Source: Nautilus pompilius
Taxonomy: Eukaryota > Mollusca > Cephalopoda > Nautilida > Nautilidae
Length of the DNA: 64,000 bases
NCBI GenBank assembly: GCA_018389105.1
Contig: JACATO010000048.1
Span: forward strand, 372,001-436,000
Reading direction: 5' to 3'
Shown piece by piece: positions 50,430 to 63,994 of the stretch (its first letter is position 1; every line of letters begins with the position of its first letter). The position numbers and the translations under genes were made by a program. The notes beneath the pieces were generated by a model, which did no database searches, was not told the DNA's origin, and worked only from the letters and a program-made list of their open reading frames with translations.

Positions 50430-50960
50430 GGGGAGGCTACATCAGGCATTCTATGGAGATGGTACAAAATTTGCACATGTTTGAATTGAGATGTCTATTT
50501 ACCTCATCTGGTATTACTGGACACTCCATAGTCATTGCCCATGCCTAAATTATGTTAGTTCTGTGGAAGATTCTTGAGCCTTATACATCTAGAAGAGATG
50601 TTCAAAAAGTAAAAAATTTAAGAAGATGACTGGCAAGTTTATTGTTGATGATTTAAGCACTAAACACAGTGATGACCCTAGCCTTGTATGGACTGGGGAA
50701 CTCTGGTACCAGTAGTTGATGTAGAAGCAGTACAGCAGTTGCTTTCTCAATCTCACCCAGGTACCTCTGACCAGTGAGGCGACCTTGAACAATGACCAAC
50801 AAAATCTTTCTGTCAGCCCTGAACTCCTTCCACACAATGCCATCTCTATTGATTGTGTTGCACAACACTGGTGGCAGCATAGCTCTCTTTGAAATACACA
50901 ACTTGCCATCAAAGAAACCCAGACTGACCTGACATTTACCAGAAAATATCAGTCTGCACT
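50430..50960 (-). pseudogene. Tc1-like transposase relic
   Basis: An 82-codon minus-strand frame (50653-50901) spans the central transposase region. GIVWKEF lines up with 'VMVWGGIS', and at 50749-50784 GRLTGQRYLGEI lines up with 'GNLTAQRYIDEI'. Upstream (to about 50960) text resembles the segment after the first catalytic block. Downstream, about 50490-50540, a different frame reads IPDEVNRHLNSNMCKFC, like the C-terminal 'IPQEVI..LI.SMRRRC'. A 107-codon frame in another phase overlaps and is probably a shadow. The first catalytic block and the Glu block are not recognisable. It belongs to the same lineage as 42600-44300 in opposite orientation. Confidence 0.78.
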
Positions 50961-50969
50961 TTGGACACT

Positions 50970-53900
50970 CATAATAATTTGGATAAAATCCACTCTAAAC
51001 TCCAACATCCCTAGATTTCTGCACCCAGTATAATTTTATCAGTATAGATCATTCAGCATTAAGGAAAAAGTTTTATTTTAATTATTAATTTCCAACCAGA
51101 TATCAATCAATTCAAAGTCTTCTTGTTACATATTAAGAGAAGATTATCTATGTGATGGGGTGCCTTTCTAAACTTTGGTTCAGTAATTTTCAGTCATGTG
51201 GTCAAGAAGTGAACAAGATGACACCCTTGAATATTTTATAATAATTTTTAACAAACATTTACATAAATGAGCATATAATTAAGTGATCATGTACAAAGGG
51301 TAATGCCGCATTGTTTTAGAAAATAAAGTCAATAAAACAGAACATTTTAAGTATTAATGTGACAGAGGGAAGAATATTATAAATAAAAGCCATAAACAAA
51401 ACAATCATTTGATTCTGCAACAAACAGAGTCAACCTTGTAACAAAACTGAAAAAAAAAAATTAGATTTATTATTGTTAGTTATTTGTACTGTAATTCATA
51501 TCATATTTCTAAATTAGCAAAATCAAATTCAAATACCTTCCAGAATAATTTGATCACCAACTGAAATACCCAAAAAACCCAGCATGCTTTGAAGACAAAA
51601 GCTGTCTAGAGCACAGCAATAGCTGCCAGGGTTTTTCTGTGAAATCATAATTTCTACTGGCTATTTGAAGGCAGATATGTCTGTTAAGCTGGTTAGAGTG
51701 TGGACAAAGTGAGATATAGATGGCTGAAGATTTTGATCTGTTATTCTGTGTTCTCCTTTGAGACTCACTCGGCTGAAAACAGTCTACTACAATGAATAAG
51801 GAACTCAAAGAAACCCATCATCATTGATGTTTAAAAGCTTCAAAATTGCATGGGCACAACACATAGTTAAAACATTTTTTCAATATTGCTGGTTTGTTCT
51901 CCTATCAAGTAGACGGACACAAATGTGAAGAAAAAACCTGGGAATGCGTTTTGGTTCCACATCTCTACAACCAATAGTCAATATAAGGTGTCCATGGTAT
52001 GAAAGCATTGGCCACAGTTTGCTACAGCATTGACGGGCTAGATGTGAAGTGGGCAATGATACAGAACCTTGACTTTAGAACATATGTCCATCACAATAAA
52101 CACATCCTCTAAATATGAAGTGCTAGAGTTATTCTGACAGAGATTTGCACCTGTGCTTTTATTTGATTTATTATTTATTGCCTGCATTTTGAGTCTTTTT
52201 GATGACCCAGAATATATGTTTTGAAAAGGTTACTTTTCTAGACAAATTTATCAGATCTCCAAAAGATATTTTACATTTTCTTCTTTATTTAATTTTAAAA
52301 TATAGATGGTATTGAATATACTGAAACTGCATTCATTACTTTAACCCTCTATATGCCATGTCATCCCCCCCTTACTTATACCATGTCAGCTTAGAAGTAC
52401 TAGTTAGTTGAACTGGCTGTGTATCAAATTAATAGCAATTCCATTCTTCAAGTAAAAGTTAACAGTGCTACAATAGTATTATCTAAACCTAAGAATTCTT
52501 CATAAAAGGCTTATTACATCAGTGAAATGTCTCAAATCAGTAAAAAGAATAAAGACTTACATTTTAGATCCAATAAAACATTGAAGATAAAAATAAAAAC
52601 AGCAAAACAAATTACTTCATTGTTTGTTTTATCCAGTTACCTGTACAGGAATATTAAGCCATAAAAATTTAACATTAAAATGTACCATATTCAATATGTA
52701 ATAAAGCACTATTGATGAATAATTTCAAGAAATCTTAATTACAGAATCAGGCATTATACTGATACACTGTTGAGTGGAAGCATTTTTTATGGCAGTATGC
52801 ACACCACTACTTTGATGATATTCTCAAGAGAGAGAAAGTAGAAAAGTACAAAACAAAATAAGGATCTAAAAGTCAATGCATAAATTTCATAATATTTTTT
52901 ATTTTAAATTAAATGAAAAAATGTTCTTAGTATGAGAGTTGTTCAAATGATACCCAACTGGATACCCTTACAATGAAGCTATTTTAGCCTAATTTCAATT
53001 GAATAGCCCTTATATTTAAAAAAAAAATCAACTTTAAGATTGGAGAGAGTTAATTTTGTTGTACAGTATGATCTACAAGGTACCAAAATAACAATGCAAA
53101 TAACATCAATCATCATAATAAGCATGTTATGGTCTAGTTCAATTTGAACCAACTCATTACTGATTGGGAAAAGTATTTTTCTTTTTTAAGTAATGGACAG
53201 GATTCCAACTTTTTATGACAACCCACAACAAAATACATATTTCTGCCATATATGGAAAGTTGAGGGTATAGCTACCTTTTACCTTTAAACAAAAAGAAAA
53301 ATGCTTATTGATTGATTTCTGTTCCTCTGGAATGTTGATTCTAAATTTAAAACATATACATATGCTATTCCCAAACAAATCAAATAAATAATGAAACATT
53401 ACATAAAATATCATTTTTGAAAGTTCAGAACATGGTGCCCATATGGTTAATGGTAGATGAATAAAAGCATAGACCGTCTAGAAAGATTGTCAGCACACTA
53501 GATTTTATACAGCTGTAGTTCTGGTGATGAATACAAAGGTTTATTTACCTTGTTCAGTATTCAGCTTAAAATGAAAGATATCTTTAGTGTTTCTATATAG
53601 TTTATTAAATTCTGTGCCAAACCACAGCCAAACAGGCTTATATTTAGAAAATAAACACCAATAAAAATGTCAAGATTGTTATTATTCAACAGAGACTCAT
53701 ACCGCCCAAATGCCTTTTGTTGTCTCTTTGATGACTAGCTGCAAACAGGGAGAGAGTAAATAAAATAAATAGATAGATAAATATTTATCCAAGTAACTTC
53801 TCTCTGAAGAATCTGTTCAGTTCTTTTCCAAGATATGATGCAAAAGCAGAGAGTAAACCCATTTTATAAAGCTTATAAGCTGACTATATTCAAAAAAAAT

Positions 53901-56900
53901 TTTAATATTCTAGCCTCCCATGGGAGATTATAAAAATAGAAATGTTCTTTTTCATCAGCAGCCATTTAGTTTGTTATAAAAGTGGGGACAGACCACAAAG
54001 TTCATAATAGGAGAACACAAGAGTGGCAGACATCAGTAAATTATTTACCACCATATAGTCTAAAAGATTGTTCGGATAATAAATACACCTGCTATAATTT
54101 TTTATAAATGTGCTAGCTTGTGCCAACCACATTATGAACTTTCCTTTTTGTTGTATACCTGTTTTGATGTTGAATTAAAAAACCACAGCTTTTCTTTCAG
54201 CTGTTTACAAGTTTAATTTTTTTTTTAAAAAAACTTAGACACCAATTTACAAGTTTGATACAAGTGGAGTCGTTATTAAATACATGCAAAAATTTGTAAA
54301 ACTCCGATTTACTTTTATGGTACCATATTAGAAATATATACTGAAAATTGCCTACATTATAGAGGAGAAAATATTTGCAATGTTATAAACATGGAATAGA
54401 AATCTGTCTCTAGTGCTCAAGTTTGTAATTTTAATATTTAATAAAAACATGTTTTGGTTTCATTTTTGAATGAATATTTCAAAGCGCCTCTCTATACTGC
54501 AAACAAATGTCTCATAAAAACACAAGTAATACACATGAAAATTTTAAAATAATTAGTTAATTAATTCATAATCCATGAAAAATTACTGTAATTAGTAAGA
54601 ACCATAGTGAAAAGGTACATTAAAAAATGTTATACAAATTAATAATTTTACCTCCTCTTGTCTGTTTCACCATTTTCTTCCATATATCAAAAAAACCAAA
54701 AGAAACAGGATTCCATTGCTTGTGAGAACATATTATATACTTTGGCACATTTCTTACAACCACTAAGTGCAAGCAAAAACCACCTTAAATTAACTTCTCT
54801 TTCAGCAACTAGATTCTTGCATTCTTTGGAGTGATTCCAATGCTATCCACTCACAACAATGGAATGGTAAACTTATCAAGAAAAAGTGATTCTTTGAAGT
54901 ACAAAAGATAAGCTTTCATCAGATTACATCCATACATTACAGGCATCTCTACGCACCAAAACTGATGTTTCTATAATGCAAGACAAACAAACAAAAAAGA
55001 AGATTGGGCTTTTCTTGAACGATCTGTCTTCATGTCATGCACACTACCTTGTCTTAATTGCAAGTTTTTTTTCTTGTGCAACAATTTACATTTTTTTTCT
55101 TGCTTCATTCTCAGTGAATTTAGAAATATTTCCAGCAGCAGTGAACAGTAAAACAAAACTAACCACAAATGAAGTTGTCTTCAACAGCTGACAAATCAAA
55201 CATTTTATATTCCAAAAAGAAAAAGAAAAGCCTTACACATTTTTAGACCAGTCTTGTAGTATTTAGACCAGGCATGGAATCTATATTACCAAAGAAATTT
55301 TTCTTGCTTGAAGGTTCAAAGCAGATTTATTAGAATGATCAAAAGGAATGCATAATTTTAGTTATTAACAAGAGCTCAAATTTCCTAATTACTACCGCCA
55401 TTTTCAGAGAGCTCTAGCAAAAGTATTCAAACTTTCTTCAGTTGAGGGAAGATACCCAAAAGCAGATTCTTTGATATGAATAATCGCACTCGTCGTCATG
55501 GTCATCAACACAAAATAAACAAGCATCAAAATATATTGAATGTTTTCTTTTTTGTTTTTTAGTAGTTTGATCATAAACAATTGGACTGCTCACAGTGATG
55601 GAAGTAAAATGTGTTACAATTTTAAGAATCTACTAGTTATACATTTTAAGGCAAGAGGTTACTTCAAAGTTTCAAATTTGCTTACCCCTCTTGAACCATA
55701 TGAGCTTAAAAGTACAACTCAGAAGATCAGAGTAAACAGTGTAGTCACTTCTAATACACTTTCCATGAAATCATCTCTTTAAAGATAATTTTTCAAAAAA
55801 AGTATATTTTATTTTAATTGAGTAAATAAACCCTATTAAAGGGCTAGCCAGAACCTCATTCATAGAAAATAAAATGACTTTTTAAAATTTAAACAACAAT
55901 AATAATAAATTATTATTAATTAATTAATAAGTAAGAGATTATTTACATAATTAATCGTTTCTCTAGTTTTGAGCCATATTATCACAATACAAAAACTAAG
56001 ATGCATCACCATTCTGTGTAACAGCATTGTTTAGAGCAAATGCCATTAGCTCACATTTGATCCAAATAAATTGTTTTGTTGACCAATGCATGTTTCCACA
56101 CCAACATGCCCATGTTTTATATCTATGAAGGTCAGAAACAGGAATAATGTGATACCATATATTCTTAGACAAACCATATTGCTGCTAATAATTTTGAGGT
56201 CAAAGGGTTCAGATGTTATGGCAGAAACATTCAGCCAAATAAACAAACATAAAAAAATCTGGCAATAATATTATCCCAATATGACCACCAATAAGATAAG
56301 TTTTTTTTTCCTCTCACATTCTCCAGCAGTTTGGGTGCACTCACATTTTTTATAAGATAATACATGACCAAATATATTATACAGATTTTACTGAATTGTT
56401 CTAATTCTAATCTGAACATTTAAAGCATGAGCTGAGTCAACAGGCAGATGATATCAATTACCATCCTTAAAGATTCCAACCAATCTGCTCTGCTGTCAAG
56501 TGAAAGGAATACATTATCATGTTAACATTAAGTGTAATCTTTATCAGTCAATGCCTGTGTGAACTGTATGCATGTGTGTAAACTAGGAAAAAATCCATTT
56601 GCTACTAAAAACTATCAAAGTGTTGTAAATCTGACATCATATTTTTTCTCGCCCAAGAACCCCCACTGTTTGCATCACTTTTATTCGTTCCATTTATCTA
56701 GTGGTCAAACAAGATATTCATCCAAATAGTCTCACATATTTGTAAATGTTACATTTTCATTAACATTTATTCTGAAGGTAACATTAATTTATTTGCTTAG
56801 ATACATAACGGGTTGACCATTTACTGAAAGATTTAGTGCAAAGGCAAAATTTGTTTAAAAGACAGCATGACAGAGAAAAACTTGAGAAACTAACAGTTTA

Positions 56901-59900
56901 GAAACATGAACAGAAACACTTTGTTTTTTAAGATGAACTAAGATGTGAGAATGTTTTAAGTTAGGAAATAGAGAAAATGGAGGTAGTACATTATGTTAAC
57001 TTTTTAAAAATAAAAAAAAAAAAAGCATTAGGAAAAAATAGATTTTTAAAAATACAATTTTGGGGGACAAGAAATTTATTGTGCATAATTCAGAATTCTG
57101 ACATTAATTAACCCACTACATTTACTAATGATGCCTACATGATGATGTGATATCTCTCCATTCTACTAAGTTTACTTTCAGAGATCATTCATGCAGAAAT
57201 ATTTACAATACAATGTCAGGTTTACTTACTACCAAAAGCCACCACACTTGGCAAAAACACCAATAAGCAAGTTAACACTCATGAAGATGAGGGAAGTATA
57301 AATAGTACATTTCTTTGTTCTTTTTATTCTATATCTCATTTTAACTATTTTATTATACAATGAAAATGTATTTAGTATTCATGCAGATAATTTATATAAA
57401 ATGCTTCATTCATCAGCAGAAAACTTTATATGCATTTCACAGTTTACAAAAAAAAAGCTAGAAGAAATATCTATTTCATCAACTTTGTGTGCAAGACTGA
57501 AACCATCCACTCAATAAAAAATTCAATGATTTTTATCAGTGATTTCACAGTAGAAAATGGATTAAATAGCAAAACATCAGAATAGAATAGATACTATTAT
57601 TAAAGCACTCCTGGCTACATTCAAAATCAATTTAGACAATATCTATGAACTGAAAGAAGAATCAATAGCTTCCAACTGCTAACAATTCCTAATTGGCAGA
57701 AGGTAAGGATGTACAATAACCACCTGCTCCTGTTCAATGTGTTTCTAGTCCAAGAATTCGCAGACAATATAAATATGTCTGATCTAAATCTGTTGATCTG
57801 ATCTAAATTTATTATCCTTATTCTCTTAGGCAACAATAGTAAAAGTATAGGAGCTGGACCTAAAATTAACCACAATTATTTTTCTCATAAAGGAAACTTA
57901 AATTTTGGTCTTAAACCAAAAATAAAATTTACTACATGTAAATCATTAAATTTCTAGGGTCATGTTATTTTGTACTAGGAATTAAAAGTATACATAATCC
58001 ATTACAATTTTAGAAACACAAATTTGAATTTGCATGCAGTAAAAATATTTCATAAAATATGCAAAATTCCAGTATTTTCAAAATTAAATTACCCATCAAA
58101 AATTCAATATGAAAAAGATATTTCTTTTCATAAGATTCCAATTTCCCACTGATATTAAGTGCAGAATAATAAATTATGGGGCTTGACACCTAAGATAGGT
58201 ACAACCTAAGTGAGTATGTCAAAACAAGTGAAGCAATATTACTAGGAGTAGCAAGTTCTGTAGTATTCACAAAAACACTATTGTTCAACAGTGTTCAATT
58301 TCAGAGTCATTTGTATATCTGGATTTGTTTCTTCCAGATTTCTCAGGGGAAATTATTCTGCATCCAGAATGAAGCCTAGAAAGAAAACAACAACAACAAC
58401 CCACTACAATCAGTTCCTTACTGATTCATCTTGATAAATATCAGTAAATTCAATTTTCTTTGTCATCATAAGACCAATAACAGCATCATGATTTATGGAA
58501 GCTTATTTTCTCATATAGTATAAAATATGAATATGGAATACTTGCTGTTTTTCTGTTTTTGTAACATAAAAAAATATTCACTGCAGGAATAAGTATATTA
58601 TTATTTGAAGCAGATGAACTCACAGTTCAGTGAAATTGGCAATTCTTCACATATGGTACATCTTGTGACTAATGCAAGTTTTTCCTACAATACAATGTTT
58701 TGCTTGTTTTACAGAGCTGATGAATAGAACTGGTAGCATTAAAAGTTAACAAGAAATATTTACATACGACTATGACAATCTGTGTGTTTTCAGTATAGAC
58801 AAAATAGTAGTTAATATTGAGGTATAAATTAATCAGGCTGATCATGGTAGAAATCATTGAGGTTTTATACAAGTGTATGTAGTGCATCTTCAGCTATTAG
58901 AAATCTTATGCGTGTTATTGCTCTTATGCTTTTTTTGGAGAACTAGTTATTCTCAATGCAACAGCCACAGTCAGACTGGGTGTCAGCTCAGTACATATTC
59001 TTTAGACCATAACAGAACACTAATTGCACTTTGAAACAATTACTTACACATCTTTTTAAAAATGTCATATTATGCATAAGCATAAAGCAGAGAAATATGT
59101 ATAAATGATAAAGTATTATGACATTCAACCTTTTATTTGAAGAGGGATAGATATATATGCTAATCTTTTATTTATCATGTCTTTAATCACATAAAATCAC
59201 AGAAAACCATTATAAATATTGGAAGTGAGCGATCAATACTTTTCTTCAAAATATAGTTAATATCCATCACAAAATTTTAATTAGCAATTTTAAAATTTGT
59301 GTGTGTGTTTTTAAGAAAATTCACATTTAACATTTTCTGATTTTAGGACAGTATTAAAATGAATATTGCCAAAAAATTTTTTAAATAAATGTGTCCTTAA
59401 GGTATTTACTTTAAAACAAAATACATCTGTTTTCCAGCAGATGTACAAAAGATTTTAACTATTAAAAGAAACCTGTATTCAATGTAAAGAAAAGCTCTTT
59501 CATAAACAAGTATATAAAAGGCCATTAATCATATATAAATTTAACATTTGTTGGAAAGATAATGCCAAAAGTTTCCATTTAAATTACAATGAGTAACATT
59601 CATAATGAATAGAACACTGTGGCAAAACAAAAATATATACAAAAAATATTTTAGATACAATTTTTGTTGGCATTTGATGAAACTTAAGTAAAAATATATA
59701 TTGTACACATATTCAAATTAAACTCATGATATCTATATTAAAGTCATCATAGTAAATTACTTAATAAACCGAACTATTTAAAATTTCAAAAAAATAAGCT
59801 GTCTATGATACAACAGAAATCAAAATGCCTTTTTCTTTGACTTCCACCAATAGAAATATGCTCCCAAATATCTATATAGAATACAAAAAAGTGGAGTTAA

Positions 59901-60425
59901 AATTTGTTTATTGTCAGCATATTTAGTAAATAAAGTCAGACAGAAGGGTAGCAATAGATTAGAGTTTGTTGATCAATTTAAAGTACAATTTAACAAATAT
60001 TCTAAAACAAAAGATTTCATAAATTTAAAATGTCTTTTTTGTTACATTTAGGATACTTTCTAATAACCACCCAAAGGATAGGTAAAGAACTTTCAGGTGA
60101 ACTTCTAATTTAATATTTCAAATCGATGTCATTCCTTAAAAAATAATTTAAGTTTAGAAAATCTTAAAAATGTTTGGTACATTGTATGTATGTACATCTA
60201 TAAAGTGACAGCTGTTTTACCTTATTATCAATGTTTACTATCAGCATGAAATAATGCTATTTTGAGAAATGACCATTATGTAATAAAGCATAGATTATGA
60301 GCATACACTGTAAATAAAACATTTATAAATAAGTAAAAAAAAACAAAACTTAATGTTTTTTGTTTTTTTTTTGTCATTACCTTCCAGTTCATTCATCTGT
60401 AAAAATAAATGGAATAAAAAGTGTG
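50970..60425. other. Long AT-rich non-coding stretch
   Basis: About 9.5 kb without a gene or a transposon I can name. A moderately complex part at about 51540-52170 has only interrupted frames. Near 53700-53745 a block (accgcccaaatgcc, then ttgttgtctctttgatgac) contains SOX- and TCF-like strings, too short to support a call. Confidence 0.5.
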
Positions 60426-60429
60426 CAAA

Positions 60430-60610
60430 GTCAGGCGGTAGTAGTGACAATCAAACCAATGGTTATGGAAACAGGCTATCTGCAGCTGTGGTAGTTAGTC
60501 CCTCTGGTGGACTCTGGGTCTAGCGGCTCTACCCATAAGCATCCTACCCTGATAAAATCATGGCAGCCTTCAGAGTTCACACAATGGCTTTCAAAACTGT
60601 GCTTGCTTGT
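60430..60610. other. GC-richer island with CTCF-like site
   Basis: An island visibly richer in G+C than its flanks. On the minus strand 60499-60510 reads ccaccagaggga, one base off the core CTCF consensus, next to E-box/AP-4-like cagctgcag on the same strand. No frame stands out. It could be a regulatory element, an insulator or an unrecognised repeat. Confidence 0.25.
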
Positions 60611-60619
60611 TTGTTATTG

Positions 60620-61790
60620 TTGACTTTTTCTTCCAATTTTTACTTCACACAACATTAGATTTACTTGACAATAATAAATAATTCTGTCTTTCCAAATAAC
60701 AAAAACAAATATTTCAATATTCTAGAAGATAGAATCTCACCCAATGTTGAAAAACAAAGACACTTTCAACTGTAATTCAAATGACTAAAACACAAACAAA
60801 CAAACAAGAAAGAATAAAGAAAATCAACAGAGATTTTAACTAAAGTAAAAGTTGCTTTACCATGACTTAGCAAAAAATGTACATCAGGATACAGAGCAAT
60901 TAGTTTTAACAAAATAATTTCTTTCTTGTTGTTCTAACACTGGTAAGTTAGTGTGCTTTGTTAGCTTTTGCTGATTTTCAAAAAAATATAATAAAAAACT
61001 GAAGCCAATAAAAGTTAATAGATTTATAATTTTATCCTTCAAGTAAAATTTATAGTAGATTTTTCCATTAATTAAATTATACTTTTAATATACTAGAAAT
61101 ATTTAGTCTACTAACATTTTATTCTCTTTTTAAAAAATTCTGTTCTGCACTAATCTTTAGGACACAACAATCAATTTTCTGTACTTTACGGTTTTTTCTT
61201 CTATGTTTAAATGACTTTACCAGACATATCTATCTATCATGTTGATGTGGAAAATGGAATCTTTAAAAAAGTAATAATATTAATGCACTTTTTCTTGCTT
61301 AGTAAAAACCACTACTCATTAATTTTCTAGAAGCTGACAGACAAAAACATAAACCACATTTTCTTTAAACCAGCAAGATATTGAAAAATTTAGATAGTCC
61401 CAGCTAACTACATAAAAATAGCAATCATGTACCATTAGTCAACTATAACCATAAAACAACAAAAAAACTCAACACATACCTTATGAATAATGAATATATG
61501 GTTTCTTGATCATAAAAGCAATAATTTTCAAAGTTGAGGCTTGAATGAGTATCCCTGCTTGCCTTACCGAGCATATCACATTTGTTTTCTGGCAAAACAA
61601 GGTAGCTATATGGCAGCTCCTTACTATTAAATACATACATCCTTTCAACTTACCCTAATGAGGACAGCATCCTTAAGTCTCAAGTGTGACCAGGGTCATG
61701 ACCTCTGACTGTAAGGAAGTTAATTACTGTACAGATGTCATTTTCAAGAATTCTTCACACACACACATTCACATGCACGCACACCCACAC
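60620..61790. other. AT-rich non-coding DNA
   Basis: Nothing recognised except a CA-rich simple repeat at 61756-61790. Confidence 0.55.
61756..61790. repeat. Imperfect CA-rich repeat
   Basis: Interrupted CA units adjoining the Tc1 family A fragment. Confidence 0.85.
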
Positions 61791-61797
61791 AATGCCC

Positions 61798-61960
61798 TGC
61801 CATAATAATGACTACCTGTTGCTATTACAATATATTAGTTTGTTGCTGAAAACAGCAAATAAAGACAAGCAACAGAGTGAAGTTCTTTGTTATTTTTGGC
61901 CAGGCCACCTGCAGCACAAAGAGTTTCTATTTACCCTTGTGACATCAAATCAACAAGATT
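61798..61960. mobile_element. Tc1 family A terminal fragment
   Basis: This stretch follows 34383-34580 almost word for word: ccataataat, acctgttg.tattac, tagtttgttgc-type text, agcaaataaagacaagcaac, and then a shared segment ending in atcaaatcaac. Being collinear over about 160 bp, it is the same end of family A. No transposase blocks follow, so the copy is truncated, perhaps near 61960. In family A this end lies downstream of the transposase Glu block. Confidence 0.75.
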
Positions 61961-61969
61961 TTATGTCCT

Positions 61970-62935
61970 CATGGTCTTATTCAGATAGAATCAAATGAGT
62001 TTTTTTTTTTTTTTGAAATAAATGTGTTGTTAATAAGAACAACATCTCATAATTAGTCAGTGAATAAGTGAAATTAATATACAGCATCTTTGCTGACAAG
62101 AACTCATGTTTTATAGTCTTTGAGACCAACACCACTCTCAGCAGTCTTGTGATTGTTTTCATTGGCCTCTTCCCATTATCATGCCCTTCCACCTATTTTA
62201 GCAGATTGAAACTCATATCAACAACATTTCCTTCCACTGACCAAGTTTGCAGCAGCTTCAGAAGGATCTATGGTCAATCATCATTTAATGTTTTTATTTT
62301 TGTTATTATTCTATCAGTACAATATTACATTTATGCTGCCTGATTTAGGTATCACAAGACAGTGTGGCCAACTCAGTAGACCCCGCTCCACATATTGCCT
62401 AAATTCTTTCACTCCAAACTCCAGTTAAGTTGAAGTCTTCTTTCTGCTGAAAACACTGTAGCTTTGTTTATTTATTACATAAATAAAATCGTTAACAAAG
62501 ACTACATAGATTTATTTAATTTTTATAGTAAACTCAATGCAAAATTTTAAATTATGTTGGTTGACTTTAGACTATTAATTCTCATTTTATGCACATTTGG
62601 TTTTTTTTCCATCTTACTTATTTAATAAATTAATAAAATTATTTTTATTATTATTATTATTCTATTGCTACTGCAATAATTTAAAATAAGTTTGAAGTCA
62701 TGTAGTTTTAGTTTTTTATAATTAATTTTGCATCCAATGTTTCATGGCAATAGATGCTAAGGATTTCTGTTTTTTTGTTCCTTTTTTAAATAAATAAATA
62801 CATTTCAATAACAAATTTAGTGTTCTGGAAAAAATTCATCTCATCAATATTTCAATATTCTTAATATATTATAATTATCCAATTGCATGAATATTATGAA
62901 AGTAATGGATGTAATCAGTATCTGAAGCTATGAGA
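61970..62935. other. Non-coding DNA
   Basis: A T run at 62000-62014 and a (TTA)n run near 62645-62661. The part at 62080-62340 has a 91-codon frame (62068-62343) with hydrophobic, serine-rich text and no recognised family. Confidence 0.45.
62645..62661. repeat. (TTA)5 microsatellite
   Basis: Short trinucleotide run. Confidence 0.85.
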
Positions 62936-62937
62936 TC

Positions 62938-63175
62938 TGGTTTACTCCCACTTCCAAAAAATGAAGAGTTCTAGTACTGTTTTCCAATGATGTGTGGTAA
63001 GATTTTGCAGGTTACTCTCGAATAACCTGCAATCTTAAACCACTCACCCCTCCACCACCAACCATACTGGGGTAACCTGCCTGCTTGGTCACCAAGATTA
63101 ATACTACCTTCTAGCTCACTGCTGTGAGATGTCCTTGGCCCATGAAAACCAGGACAGGGGTTCAAGCAGCAGCAA
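62938..63175 (+). mobile_element. tRNA-derived SINE, copy 9, headless
   Basis: Plus-oriented copy lacking the tRNA-like head. It starts within the body (ggtttactcccacttcc, aagagttctagtac) and continues through ccaccaccaaccatactgggg, ttggtcaccaagatt, ttctagctcactgctgtgagatg and aaaaccaggac, the same order as the copies at 4851 and 32325. 5' truncation is usual for elements copied by target-primed reverse transcription. Confidence 0.8.
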
Positions 63176-63179
63176 AGAA

Positions 63180-63950
63180 ATAAATGCATTTACTGTGCCA
63201 TGGCAGAAGCCAGATGTTTTACAAGCGATTTAGAGATATGGGCTAATCAGGGTAGGCAAAAAATTCTTTAATTCTGAAAGTATATTATAACCAGAGGCAA
63301 GATCAGTAGTAACCATAGCAAAACAACCAGGATTTAAAATCTTCAAAAAAAGAGGGAAAAAAGTTAAGGTAAAGGAAATAATATTATATATTTACTAAAA
63401 CATTTTAGATAATCAAGTAAATTTTCCAGCAAGAATTAAATAGCATGAAGAAATTGCAGAGATATTTTATCAGTTCCAGCAGCTTAATAATGACAAATGT
63501 TTTTTTTTTAATTTATATCAAAATAAACAAAGTCAAAAAATAATAATCCTCTATAAATGAAAGAAATACCACAATATTTCCTTTTTCTGCTCTGCATAAC
63601 AATGCTCATCCTGGTCACACCAGATGGGACAGCTTTAAGGACAGCCACTGATCCTTTTTTTCTTTGCCTGATTACCAAATATAGGCGATATATCAAGAAG
63701 TGACAACTAAGCCTATATATAAAGGGATTTTCTTACTTCGTTGTTTATCGCCATTCCTGCTATTCTACATTTCCCTTAAAGATAAGGATATAAATTCACC
63801 TTAAATGGCAGAACTCCAGTACATTCTTTGTTAGCCTGACTTTACCTTGACATTTCTATCTGACCTGTCCCAACACTTCAGTAAACACCTAGAATTCAGA
63901 TATCATTTGTTTGTCTGCTAATACTATCTTATTTTTTTAACTTCAAAGAT
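63180..63950. other. AT-rich non-coding DNA
   Basis: Nothing recognised. Confidence 0.55.
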
Positions 63951-63994
63951 TGTGTGTGTGTGTGTGTGTGTGTGGTGTGTATGTGTGGTGTGTT
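63951..63994. repeat. (TG)12 microsatellite with imperfect tail
   Basis: Twelve perfect TG units followed by interrupted GTGT text running to near the window end. Confidence 0.95.

Noticed and set aside
50589..50912. 107-codon minus-strand frame
   Set aside because: It overlaps the 82-codon frame that carries the Tc1 motifs, in a different phase; it shows no motif of its own.
51540..52170. Possible further transposon coding region
   Set aside because: Composition is slightly richer than background, but every frame is interrupted and I could not match any block to a known family.
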